Shown here piece by piece: positions 45,249 to 56,414 of a stretch of 64,000 bases of DNA. This DNA is from Sisyra terminalis (Eukaryota > Arthropoda > Insecta > Neuroptera > Sisyridae), in contig OY292278.1 of NCBI GenBank assembly GCA_958496175.1, forward strand, positions 15,190,001 through 15,254,000, written 5' to 3'. The notes beneath the pieces were generated by a model. That model saw only the letters and a program-made list of their open reading frames with translations, did no database searches and was not told the DNA's origin. Both the position numbers and the translations under genes were made by a program. How positions within the stretch are numbered: the first letter of the stretch is position 1; the number at the start of each line of letters is the position of its first letter.

Positions 45249-45590
45249 AATAATTGCCTTGCCATATTCTCATTACTTTTAGTGGTCTACTTGTAACTTA
45301 TAGTACATTTAACATTAAAAACTTTCAAAAATTAAATTAAAAAATATTAAAATATTTTTTTTAAAAAGCCCAAAAATTTGACAGAAAATTCCATTATGTA
45401 TTGCGTGTATAAGTTATGGGACAATTTCATGACAAATTTTTTGGCTATTTAAAGAAAATATTTTAATTTTTATATTTAAAAAGTTTTTAATGTTAAATTT
45501 ACTTTAAGTTACAAGTAGACCACTACAAACAATAAGAATATGGTAAGGCAATTATTATATATAACGAAATTAACATTGTATGTTTAGAAG

Positions 45591-45618
45591 AAGCAATAAA
45601 TCATTGCGAAACGTCACG
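45591..45618 (+). ncRNA. Decayed hammerhead half, F4 right arm
   Basis: Keeps stem II GCAAU...AUUGC and the correct GAAA-CGUC side but has lost the CUGAAGA side (UUAGAAGA). It is the reciprocal of the defect in the left arm. Confidence 0.4.
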
Positions 45619-45695
45619 TTAAACAAAAAGTATTAACTGATTTGCTTGCTGCAACAAATATCCTCTGAACACTTAGTAAATCTTGGATTTATTGA

Positions 45696-47464
45696 AAATA
45701 AGTTATTAACAAATTCCGCCTTAAATTATTTTGTACTCCTTAAAGTATCCACAACATGCTGATGGTATGTGAAATAAGTTGTTGAAAGTTTAAAAACCAT
45801 TAGGACACATAAGTCTCCAAACTTCTAATATAAGAAATACAATATTTAATTACTTAACAACTTACCCTAATAAATTACGAAACTTAAAACCTACATAATA
45901 TACAAATTAAATAAAAAAGTATCTTTCAAATATCCAAAAAAGTAACTTTTGGATGTTATGGAGGTACAATCGGAAACAAAAGTACATACAGATAGAAATT
46001 CGTGAATCATTACGTCGTATAGCATACCATGAGGCAAATAAATAGGTAGATACTTAAAAAAACTGTATATAGGTTAAGAGAAAATCGGAAATTTCACCAA
46101 AAATTTTAAACAAACTAAGAAAAAAATATATATAGAAAATTTTTAACTAACTTTTTGAACAGAATATGCCATAATTTCAACTTAACAAATCAAAATATTA
46201 TTGATTTGATGCTCATAAGTTATGAAAGTAGAATTTTTAATATAATTAAATCGTAAATAAAACATTAAATTAGCATGTTTTTAAAACAATTATAACTTAA
46301 AAATACAAATTAAATGAATAATTCAACATTATATAAAATTATGACAACGTGATAACGCTGTCGAATTTATAGATTGTCAGTGTTGATAACTTTAATATGT
46401 TTCTCTCACATGATGTGAGTGAGCATGCGTGACATGTTTAACATTTAGAAAATAAATTATTTAACATATTTCATAGTTTTCCGCTTTATACTGTGTACTG
46501 ATGAGTGTGATAAAGATAAATTATGCGTTTCATTTTTATCTAACCAAATGTACTTACACAGCTTGTATTATATACAAGACGGTACGTTTCAGCTGACGAC
46601 AGAGTTACCCCACTTTCTTATATCCTTATTAATTTATCAAGTAAAAATCATATTTTAGGTCGGTTTTTAATTTATTTCTTAAAAACCGTTTAGTGAATTT
46701 AAATAAACTTATGCAAAATTAGCTTTCTATAGTTTGAACTACAGATTTTGTAAGTTTGGGATTCCTGGTAGCATTTGTTTTGCTTATAAAAATAAATTTA
46801 GGCTTTTCGATCACCGAATCTTCATAAGATTACATGTAAAATCATAGTATTTTGAAATTGCAATAACTTTTTAACGACCTAGTGAATTGCTTTAAAATTT
46901 TCACAGATGCTTTAACATTAAATAAGGAACATTTTAATAAATGTTTAGATGTCTGATAGCATTTTGAGCATACCTCCATAAGATCCTTAATAAAAAAAAT
47001 TAAAAATCCGCTTGATTTGGATTTTTTTTGAAAATAAAGAAATGAATCATTTTCATTGTGGAAACAATTTCAATAAGATGACCTTTACAACTAAAAAAAA
47101 TTCAAACCTCCAACTACTTCCAATTGAGCCATAATATCTTAAACCACATTGTTTCCATTGGAGCTAATTCGGAAATTTCTTCAAATCTCTTCATCAAAAA
47201 CCAAATAGTATCTCGTAAAAACGGTCATAAAATCCGAATTCTTCAGATGGAAATTCGATAAGATCCAAGACATTTATAGCAAAGAAATTTACACTCATCC
47301 CATTAATTTTCTCGCGTGCTTCAGCAAACACTAATTAAAATATTCGTCTAATAGTTTTCGTTATGGTTTAGTATTTGAATTATGAAATCAATGGTTCAAC
47401 AAAGATCACCTGAAGATCTTCGTAAAACTACCATTTGTACTAGCTTCTCATAGTCGGTAATGTA
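45696..47464. other. AT-rich spacer, no gene seen
   Basis: No coding frames, termini or repeats were recognised. Confidence 0.4.
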
Positions 47465-48408
47465 CGAGGTGTGATCAAAAAGTTCCCGGAATAACCCCCG
47501 TTTGGCGCTCCCATTATTCCGATTTGAATTCTGTGTTTTTTGTTTAGTTGATACATTTGTTGTTAATATTCCCTCTAAATCTTAGCGTCATTGCTTGACA
47601 TTTGTAAAAGTTACGTAGCCAAGAGTACATCTATTTTTGTGTATTTTGGCGATTTTTTACAATTTTAGAAATGGATTTAAATTTGTAACAACTAATTTGG
47701 ATTAAATTTTGCGTAAAAAACGGATTTTATGTGGCGCGAACGGGAAATGGAATTGTTGGAAAAGTATTTCGGTAAAGATTCTCTAAAGAAAACCAGTGGC
47801 ACGGGCGATTCAAAGGTGGTCGTGACTCAATCGAAGATGATGGACGTCGTGGCAGACCATCGACATCGAAAACCAACGAAAACATTGATAAAGTAAAAAA
47901 AATGTTGGTCAATAACCGTAAATTAACCATCAGAGAGATAGCGGAGGGCTTGAACATTGTCTATGAATCCGTCCAAAACAATTTGGTTAATGATTTGGGT
48001 TTCCGTCGTATAGCAGTAAAGTTGGATTTTGCACCATGATAATGCAGCATCTCACAGTGCCATCATTATTCGAAATTTTTTGACGAAAAATACAACGAAT
48101 ACCATCCAACAGCCACCGAATTCACCTGTTATGATTCTCTATGATTTCTTTCTGTTCAATCGAGTTTAAAAACTACTACGGGGAACGCGTTTCAGCAATC
48201 GAGAGGAAGTAATGGAAAAATCGCAGGAAGCACTGATGGGCATATCGAAAATCGAATATAAAAATATTTCGAGGATTGGATCAAACGCTGGCATAAGTGT
48301 GTTGCAGTCGATGAGGATTACTTTGAAGGGGACAATAAAGATTAAGATGAATAAACTTGTATATTTATTTTTCTAGACAAATTCCGGGTACTTTTTGAAC
48401 ACACCTCG
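47465..48408 (+). mobile_element. mariner element with internal deletion
   Basis: 944 bases between TA dinucleotides. The terminal inverted repeats CGAGGTGTGATCAAAAAGT and ACTTTTTGAACACACCTCG match with two differences. The plus strand encodes the N-terminal helix-turn-helix part (WHGRFKGGRDSIEDDGRRGR, then RKLTIREIAEGLNI). At about 48020 it jumps straight to the C-terminal catalytic part WILHHDNAASHSAIIIR and PPNSPVMILYDFFLFN. The central segment with the first catalytic Asp is missing (about 0.35-0.45 kb relative to a usual 1.3 kb mariner). The third catalytic region (SPDLxPCDFF in the family) is also mutated, and stops follow. Dead but mobilisable in principle through its ends. Confidence 0.9.
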
Positions 48409-49224
48409 TATATACCAATTGCACAATGTGGGCCACAAATATTTTTCTTGTGCACTGGAAAATTCATAGAAGAAATTTTCCAAATTAAGTTCAAGTCCCT
48501 CTTTTTTTTATCATTGAATCGAAGATGAACTTTCTTTCGTTTACCTTAAAATTGCTTTTACTTTTGACATTTACAAATAAAATTATAACAATCAATTTGT
48601 ACTTAAATACAATTTAGATTTTATTTCTAAATTGGTTCGAAATATTATATATATTTTTTTTTATTTTGAGTTAATGGTTTGAAATTATTTACGTTGAAGA
48701 TCTACGAAGAAGTTAATTTTAATGATTGAAGGTCAAATCGATGTTTCCTTTCAATAAAATCTTATTATTTTATGATTTAATCATAGATATTAATATCAAT
48801 TGCCAATAAAAGAACCTTTACTGATAGGTTTTGTTACATTTAATCGCATGGATTTCAAAGTTATATGAAAAAATTAATTTCTTACCTTTAATCTTGTTTT
48901 CGATTTGAACTATTCAATATTCTTTTTTTAGTTATTTTAGTGAAAAATTATTGAATTTTAATAAAAGGAAAAGTTGTTTAAATGATCCAATCATTAATTC
49001 AAACAACATAAATCTAGGAAACATATATAAGATTCACCAAATAGTTATAAAACCATTTAAAATTTTTTTTTCTTTTTAATGTGGAACAATCCGAAGGAAA
49101 TTATTTTCATACAAATGGAACCCATTAGGCTCCATCCTAACAGAAAAATTCGTACATTTATTTTCATTTAAGAAATAAATATAATTTTACGAAAGATTTT
49201 TATTCATTTTACAAAAGCAATTTT
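48409..49224. other. AT-rich spacer, no gene seen
   Basis: No supported features. Confidence 0.4.
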
Positions 49225-49355
49225 TGGTGTTTACACAATATATAAAATATATTGTGGTACACTTTATGTGGTATAATTCAATAGAATAATAAATATAAAT
49301 CATACTATAAACATTTTTAACAGAAGTTCAAACAAAAATATTTGTGACGTATTGC

Positions 49356-49396
49356 CCAGATACGAATTTCGATTGCCAAGCAATCTTCCTCCGTAG
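49356..49396 (-). ncRNA. Degenerate hammerhead motif, F1 copy 2 left
   Basis: Stem II GAUUGC-UUG-GCAAUC and GAAA are intact, but the first core reads CGGAGGA instead of CUGAUGA, and helix III is changed to UUCGUAU. Probably inactive. Confidence 0.45.
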
Positions 49397-50199
49397 TCAT
49401 CAAGTAGTTTGGATCACTCCATAACTGCTTTGTAATGACAATGTACAATTATTTCAAGTATTTTTTTGTTCTTAATTTTTGAGACTATCTTCCCAGAGTA
49501 GACTTGCTACACTCGTTTAGGGTGGACTTAACTATGCAATCCAAATTTTTACTTATACACTTGAAAATAAATTTTTAACAGTTCAGACTTCTAATTTAAA
49601 GAGAATTCACTGTTCCAGACATTTTGTTCCACATTTGTAGAAATATAATTATCAATTTTTTTTTGATAAAATTCAGGTGATATTTTATTATATTTGTACT
49701 CAAATTTTTCACAATTTGAAGAGGTCGCATACAACGGTCATCAAATATTCAGAGAAATAATAGCTAAACTAACGTGTTTTCTTTTTTTTTCAGTTATCGA
49801 ACGAATTGTTTAGTTCCAATAATAATTTGAATGAATTAAGGAACACATATTCCTCCAGCAGCAGTACAACGGTAATTAATTCGATATATTTATATCTTCT
49901 CCTTAAATTTATCTCTAAAACACAAAGAAAAATCCAGAATTGTTTCTGTACTGATTGATATAAGGACAATGCGTAATTTTTTGCATACCTACATGAGAAT
50001 TCAGAGGATAAGTGAAACTTACGACAGTATACCAAAGAACCACTTTTCTCGAACCCGGCGAATTCAAAAAAAAAATATGTATCAATATTTCAATAAAAAT
50101 ATCAATCAAGAAAATTCTGGAATATATTCTCTATTTTTAAAATCTCGTTTATATCAATCATTACAAAGCAGTCACGGAGGGATTCCAACTACTTGATGT

Positions 50200-50240
50200 C
50201 TACTGAGGAAGTGTGCTTGGCAATCGAAATACGTATCTGG
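50200..50240 (+). ncRNA. Hammerhead motif, F1 copy 2 right
   Basis: CUA, CUGAGGA (allowed at the variable position), stem II GUGUGC-UUG-GCAAUC with two mismatches, GAAA, UACGUAU helix III, C17 at 50237, UGG. The core is intact but stem II is weakened. Confidence 0.5.
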
Positions 50241-50569
50241 GTAATCTGGGTAATACGTCACAAATATTTTTGTTTGAACTTCTGTTCAAATTTTTGTTTA
50301 TGGTATGATTTTTATATATTATTATATTAAATTATACTTTATAAATTGGACCACAATATATTTTATATATATTGTATAAACAGTATAACTGTTCAAAGTC
50401 AGCGAAAAAATCTTATTTGATCAATTTTTGATGTTTCAACAATAATAAATTTCCCTCAGCTGCTTTAACTACAACAAAATGCAGTTTTAGTGGAGAAGAT
50501 TAAGTGAGATTTCTGCCATAAAATATCATATATAGTTACGTATAAAAATCCTAAATAGTAACGTCCTAA

Positions 50570-51249
50570 AAATTATATTAATACAATAGTAGTTGTATAT
50601 TTTATTTATCCTTTTATATCTATATATTGAAACTGATTTTTAATTCAAATTTAAAAAAATATAATTTAGTTTAATGTATCAATCGACTTTCCTTACATTA
50701 TTTTAAATATTCAATTGAATAATTTCAAGAAAATATCTTTGTTTTAATGTATTTTAATTTTCATAATAATAATACACAAATCTTTATAATATGTGTGCAT
50801 ATATGTCGGTAAAGATAGAGAACAGATATTTTAAACATATAGTGAAATACAATTATTGTCTTAAATTTGAACTGAATGATATTGCCATCTATTGCCAATT
50901 TTTACCATTTGTCAGTTGTGTCAGTATTGGGCGGTGAATATTTCACGGGAAACTACTAGTTGCTTATTTGTATGAATATTGTTTAGGCTGCAAAATTCGA
51001 AAATATGTTGTTCGACGATGTCTATGTTCTAAATAAAAAATACAAGTGACAGTGCCTTTTAGCCAGCAGTAATGGCAGTAATGGACAATCGAGTCCAGTT
51101 CGTTTCCCCTACCGACAAACGAGCGCTGAGATCGACTCAATTGTGTTTTCGGCGCTTTAGTACTATGCAAATCGCTCCCAAAAATCGACCACCTTTCACC
51201 CACTTGAAGCTTCTCTCTAACCGTTTGCGAATAACTTCCTACTGTAGTA
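50570..51249. repeat. Composite repeat related to 23-27 kb structure
   Basis: 50580-50750 is an inverted counterpart of 26680-26850. 50880-50955 is a third copy of R3. 51061-51249 is an inverted partial copy of the 25.4-26.7 kb tandem unit (CTACTGTAG, TAGTACTATGCAAATCGC, CCCACTTGAAGC). The same three components therefore occur together in both places, in a different arrangement. Confidence 0.6.
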
Positions 51250-51992
51250 AAGGCATCACTTAAGGGTGGATCACCGTCAGAAAAAAAAAATTCGATTTTT
51301 TTTTTCATAAATGTCTTCTTATAACATTCAAGAATAACGTATTAAAAGGATTTGTCGATATTCGAAATATTTCGACTTATAGACCTATATATACATATAT
51401 ATAGCTCCGCTCTGCGCATGTATATAAAAACTTTAAATGCGTTTTTCTCGAAATCAACTTTTTAAAACTGGGAGACAAGATTTCTCAGAAACTATCCGAC
51501 AGATTGACTTGAAACTGGAGAGTGTTATAGTTCAACATGTCTTCTTGGTACTGAACCTCTGAAATTGGCCAAACCTCCCCCCCTCAAAGTGGGAGAGTGG
51601 GAAAGGTCCAAAAAAAGGTCGTTTTTTTAACTCTTTTTTCCAAGTCGCGCCATTTTGTGAATTTTCAACTTTTTTCGGATTTTCGAGGTTCAGTACCAAG
51701 AAGACGCATTACCAAAACCTAAATTCTTTGGAAAATCATAATCCGACTTCCGGTTTCCGAGAAAACTTGTCTCCCGTTTGCCTCCTCATTGTTGAGGACC
51801 CTTTTTCAAAGCGCTGTAAAAGGGGGAGGGGGGAGGGTACATATCGGAGCAAATAATAAAAAAATTGTTTAAAACTTCAACTTTTACATGTCGAAGACCT
51901 TTTTTTAATATCTCTAAAAAAAAAATGGCAGCAGTTTTAAAAAAGTCATTTTTTTTACGTTCTGACGGTGATCCACCCTTAAGTGATGCCTT
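51250..51992. mobile_element. 743-base TIR element, inserted in tandem-unit relic
   Basis: Ends AAGGCATCACTTAAGGGTGG and CCACCCTTAAGTGATGCCTT, extended inward by ATCACCGTCAGAA and complement: 33 matching terminal bases. Just inside are long A or T runs. Internal inverted pairs (CTTCTTGGTACTGAA and complement at 51541 and 51691) add further structure. It is less AT-rich than the surroundings. No coding frame. The target duplication is not clear and the superfamily is unknown. Confidence 0.65.
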
Positions 51993-53204
51993 AAAAGATT
52001 AAAAAAATTTATTAAAATGTGACTTTTTTTTATACTGCTGCTAAAGAAGTATAACTTCAAAAATTCCTACTAAAAAGTACTGGAATATGTTCCGTTTTTT
52101 AAAAAAGGTGCCGAAATGTCCTTTTGCCACCACATCCCCCCACAATACATCAGTGGTGCCCATCGCATTTTAACATATAGGTTTTTATTTCCACCTATAT
52201 TCCACAAAACTTAAGTATAGATATTTTTGATGTTTAAATTCTTTATTACCATCAAATCTCATTAGAATAATAGAGAATATAAATCATCTTATTTGTATAG
52301 GAAAAATAAATATAATAAATCAAAATTTCCTCTTGAAAGCCAATTCCGTCGCTACTTCTTCTAAGCTAAATTAATTAAGCTACGAATAGTATTCTCCCAA
52401 ACAAAAACCCGTTTAAAGTTTCTAATGTTTTTTAGCAAACGAAAAGCGGTATGAATGATTGGAAATATGTTAATTTATTTATGATATTTAACAAAATGTT
52501 ATATGACCATCATAAAATCATATAAAAATAACATCGTCCGTTAATTAATGATGGAACATTATCGTAAACACTTTCACATAATAAAGTACTTGGGATAATA
52601 ACATATTTTTATTCTTCATCCATTCGATTAACACGTTTCAATAGGTAGGTAGGTATATAGGTATATATATCTTGATGAAGAAGATTCAATTCCTACACAA
52701 CAAATATTCCAATAGCCGGCGGCTTTTTGTCATTTTTGACATTTACCATACACCAAAATAAACGAACCACAACACGTGGAACAATGAACCAGAAAATATT
52801 CAAGGTTTACAATGAGATCTTCAGATTGGAACGCATGAGTTATTAAAAGATTTGCTTGTTAATAATAAAATTATAAATTCACTTTAAATGTTTCACCGTT
52901 CCAATAATTCAATATTTAAATAGATACATGGGAATTGGAAGAATCTCAATGAAATTTGGAGATAAGTAGGTACCTATATGTGTACCAACAAGTTCCAGAT
53001 AACGATATTAAAAAATCATTTAATTTGAATGAAAAAGAAAAATAGATTGTACATATTTATGATAATTATAGTTAATTAATTTCATAAAAGGTTTTGTTAA
53101 AGATTTTTGATTTATGTGGGTTCAAAAAAAAAAAAAAAAATACGGATGTAATTTGGAGGAACCTTGAACAAGAAAATCGGTATGTGAAGATGAAAATTGA
53201 TCTT
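51993..53204. other. AT-rich spacer, short GGTA repeats
   Basis: No gene seen. A short (GGTA)n-type microsatellite lies at 52644-52670. Confidence 0.4.
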
Positions 53205-53876
53205 TGTAAAAGGTAAAAGGAAAAATAATTATTTAAGAACGTGTAAAGTGTTGGGTAATTATTCTCATCTTTGTTTGCATTACTTATTTTGGGTAAATAA
53301 TTTTTCTAGCCAAAAAAGGCTATATTAGATCAAATTAAGTTGTTATCTAGTTATGAGAGCTTTAGGTACTCAAATTAAAAAATTGATATTTTAATTATTT
53401 GATGTTTCAACTATCGCAAATTTTGTATGAAATATAAAGAAAATATCCTAAAAAAGAGTACTAAGCTCTACAAAAGTTTAGCTATCTGGATAGTAAAACA
53501 TTAATGAAAAGTAATAGCTTCTTTGAGGTCGAAAATTTGATCATTTCTTAAAGATAAAAAGAAAAATAATTATTTATATACGTTTACAGTGTTGGGCAAT
53601 TATTCTCATCTTTGTTTGCATTATTTATTTTAGATAAATAATTTTTCTAGCCAAAAAAGGCAATGTTAGATCAAATTAAGTTGTCATTTAGTTATGAGAG
53701 CTTTAGGTGCTAAAATTAATTAAAAGATATTTTAATTATTATTATAATTATATTTTAATTATATTATATATTATTATTATTATAAATAAAACTCTAGAAA
53801 AGTTTAGCTATATAGGTGGTAAAGCGTTAATGAAAAGTAGAAGTTTTCTTGAGATCGAAAAGTAGATAATTTCTTA
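53205..53876. repeat. Two-unit tandem repeat, about 355 bases
   Basis: TTCTCATCTTTGTTTGCATT, TAATTTTTCTAGCCAAAAAA and AGTTATGAGAGCTTTAGG recur at a spacing of about 355 bases. The second unit has an AT-only expansion near 53740-53790. Confidence 0.75.
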
Positions 53877-54129
53877 TTAACTATTCTGCTAATAAACCAT
53901 GAATATCAATATTTCATTTCCTATTCAAAAAGTCAGAAATCGGTCTTAAAAAGTCTGATTTCTTAATTATCCCTTCTGAACTTACTACGTTGGGTAGAAA
54001 TATTTGTATTCTTGGAAGTGATATAATCTTATCCCAGAGGATTCCAACTATTTGATATTTTTTGTGGCTATTCGTGAATTATAAGTTAACAGATGGGAGT
54101 TAGTAAACATACAACAGTAGACCATTACC

Positions 54130-54800
54130 AGCAAAAAGAATTCACCAATTGGATCCTTGAATAACCTGCTGATTTTGCAACCAAAATCATTTTCAGTAAT
54201 GAGGCTATTTTCACCTCGATGGCTTCGTAAATAGGCAAACCTTTCGCATTTAGGGCTTTGAAAATCCACGAATGATTCATCAGAAAGCAATGATCACTGT
54301 ATGGTGTGCATTATAGTCTGGAGGAATAATTGAACCGTTTTTCTTCGAAAACGAAGAACAGTAATACAGTAACGGTGAATGGCGAACGTTATCATGATAT
54401 GATAACAGTTTCTTGTGCCTCATTTGGAAACTGTTGATCTTAACGAGATGTGGTTTCAGCAGGACGATACCACATAACATATCGCTTGTGAATCACTGAC
54501 AATCTTGCACGAGTTTAATTCTGATCGTATTATTTCCCGATTTGGTGACCAGAATTGACTTCTACGCTCTAGTGATTTAACGCCTATAGATTTGTGGGAT
54601 TATCTGAAGTTACAGGTTTATACCAATAAGCCTGAACCATCGAAGCATTGAAAGTTGAAATTAGATGATGTTCCAATGAAATACCACCACATATATTTAA
54701 AAACGTTATTGAAAATTTCGTCAAAAAGGTATGGAAATTCTAGCAAAGCCGTGGCGGTCATTTAAAAAAAATTGTTTCATACAGAATTACCAAATTTTTA
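54130..54800 (+). pseudogene. mariner/Tc1-like transposase, C-terminal two thirds
   Basis: The plus-strand reading gives EFTNWILE, PADFATKIIFSNEAIF (family IIFSDEAHF, first catalytic Asp changed to Asn), RMIHQKAMITVWCAL and EMWFQQDD (second catalytic Asp). Further on it matches RIISRFGDQNWPPRSSDLTPLDFFLW-type text through frameshifts, then VYTNKPE and PPHIFKNVIENFVKK (the second P group altered). Several stops and frame changes are present. No terminal repeats were found. It belongs to the same broad group as the duplicated relic at 56.4-58.0 kb. Confidence 0.75.
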
Positions 54801-56224
54801 TGTTCTAAATTAATTAATATTTCAATACTTTGCTAAAGAAAAACATGTTTTATTGAACTCTAAAATATTGCGCTCTTATTGAAATACCTTTAGAAACTTG
54901 ATAATGTTTTGAAAATGTTATCGAAAACACTGTTTTATGGTGGGAATTTATTAAAACACAAAAATCTTTATCTACATTTTGCATGAATATGATTTCTCCA
55001 TGAAATTAGATGACGCAGGGTTTATTTCAAGGGTCATACTTTTATCAGCAAAGTTGTTAATTTGAATCATCGACCTCACATAAAAGGATTTGTATTCCAT
55101 TATTTCAGCGAATCGCACTTTCTCCATTATTATTCATCGACTTTTACTCATCATTCAAACGATAATAATGAGCTTCATTCGTTCATATTGATTTTTATCT
55201 TGGCCTCTATCATCATTGATTTAAAAAAATCAATAACTTTTTTCGAAAATAATTCCATTGCAAGCTGGAAACTCCAATTAATTTACCACTGAATTTGCAA
55301 CAATTGTTTCTGTTTTAGCTTTCAATTAGTGGGAATTTTTTATGTAGAACTGATTTTTTTTACTTCCTGAATATTTTTTTCTCGAGGAACTTCATGTGAT
55401 ATGAGTTAAAAGTGAATTTCTGTTTAGAAAAATCTACTTTTTATTTGAATTAAAAATATATGAGAGAGTTTACATCGTCTCAGTAAAAGGTCATGGGATT
55501 TAATTAACAAAACGTCGATCATGGAAATTCATCTAACTTTTTTCCGAACACCTCTTGAATAATTATTCGTTTCGGTTATATAATCGTTTACCAAGTGAAA
55601 ATTGGTAACCAAAGTTGTGTGCTAACTGGCGGCAAACTTTCAACAATGCGGGTGTTTAAGATGAGAAAAATTCCATACATTGCACATTCTTCGTCGGTCG
55701 TTAGTCATAGGTACACGTTATTCGTCGTTGACCTCATCTTTTGGCTCACAATTCTAGTTTTTCTTTCGATCGTTTATGGCGAAAAAGTCAAAGTTCATTG
55801 AAATGGAAATAAACGATAGTACGGCGTTCGTAAATTTCTAATGGTTACCTTTAACGAAAGTCGGATGTGAACTCGTCTGAATTGTCGAGATGTGGAGAAA
55901 AGTCATAAATCTCAATGGTTCGAAAAAAGATGTTTACTTGAACTAGCACGCCAACGTCGTATAATCGAAGCCCTATGTAATCGATTGATAACAACTCACT
56001 TCCTTATATTTCCTTATTCATATTTTTCAATTTTCTATATTCAAAATGCAAGAAAATGAACAGTTTCAATCGAATTATCTCCAAACGTTCAATTTCCAAC
56101 TACCAAATACCAAAATTTATTATGCATCTAAGATGAGTTTTTCATCATTGTGGTTTCAACGAAATCAACTAATCGATTTATTGATGTAATTTTCACGTAA
56201 TTTTATACTTCCATAAAAATCACA
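54801..56224. other. No recognised gene; one possible small frame
   Basis: At 55650-55801 a plus-strand ATG frame encodes MRVFKMRKIPYIAHSSSVV followed by a strong hydrophobic segment (FVVDLIFWLTILVFLSIVYG), preceded by TATATAATCG. It could be a small membrane protein exon, but no partner or paralogue is visible. Confidence 0.2.
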
Positions 56225-56414
56225 ATGAAAGAATGATCATATTTTTATACTATTTCCCTTTTATATGAAAAACATTTTACAAAACAAGTTTTGTTTTGCT
56301 TAATTTACTGAAGGTAATCTTTATACTACTACACTAACGTTCAAGCAATTATCTTTCACATGTACTTACGTATTTCGATTGCCAAACAGTTTAGGCATGT
56401 TAATCAAATAGCAT
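56225..56414. repeat. Direct repeat flanking the duplicated mariner relic, copy 1
   Basis: Shares TTTATATGAAAAA, TTTAATTTACTGAA-like, ACGTATTTCGATTGCCAAA and ATTGGATTTCACTACT blocks with 58060-58310. The ATTTCGATTGCC block is also the GGCAAUCGAAAU part of the F1 hammerhead. Confidence 0.55.

Larger units (their letters stand above)
44360..45695. repeat. Foldback repeat F4 with hammerhead-like arms
   Basis: The left arm is 44360-44500 continued at 45257-45345 (after removing the insertion at 44501-45248). The right arm is about 45430-45695 in inverted orientation. Shared landmarks are TGTTCAGAGGATA, TACTTTTTGTTTA, GCAATGATTTATTGC and GTAGACCACTA. Each arm once held a hammerhead-like motif. 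Confidence 0.75.
49225..50435. repeat. Foldback repeat F1, copy 2 (arms split by 0.7 kb)
   Basis: The left arm (49225-49440) and right arm (50155-50435) match the 2.46-2.90 kb F1, including CAGAAGTTCAAACAAAAATA and GATCCAAACTACTTGATG-type blocks. The right arm extends to the outer TTCAAAGTCAGCGAAAAAATC also seen left of copy 1. The arms are separated by about 715 bases of unrelated sequence (49441-50154), which replaces the short central hairpin of copy 1. Confidence 0.7.

Noticed and set aside
47727..47957. Minus-strand open frame of 76 codons
   Set aside because: It is the antisense shadow of the mariner transposase N-terminal coding region on the plus strand.
54048..54480. Two minus-strand open frames
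   Set aside because: They overlap the plus-strand mariner/Tc1 transposase relic and are its antisense.
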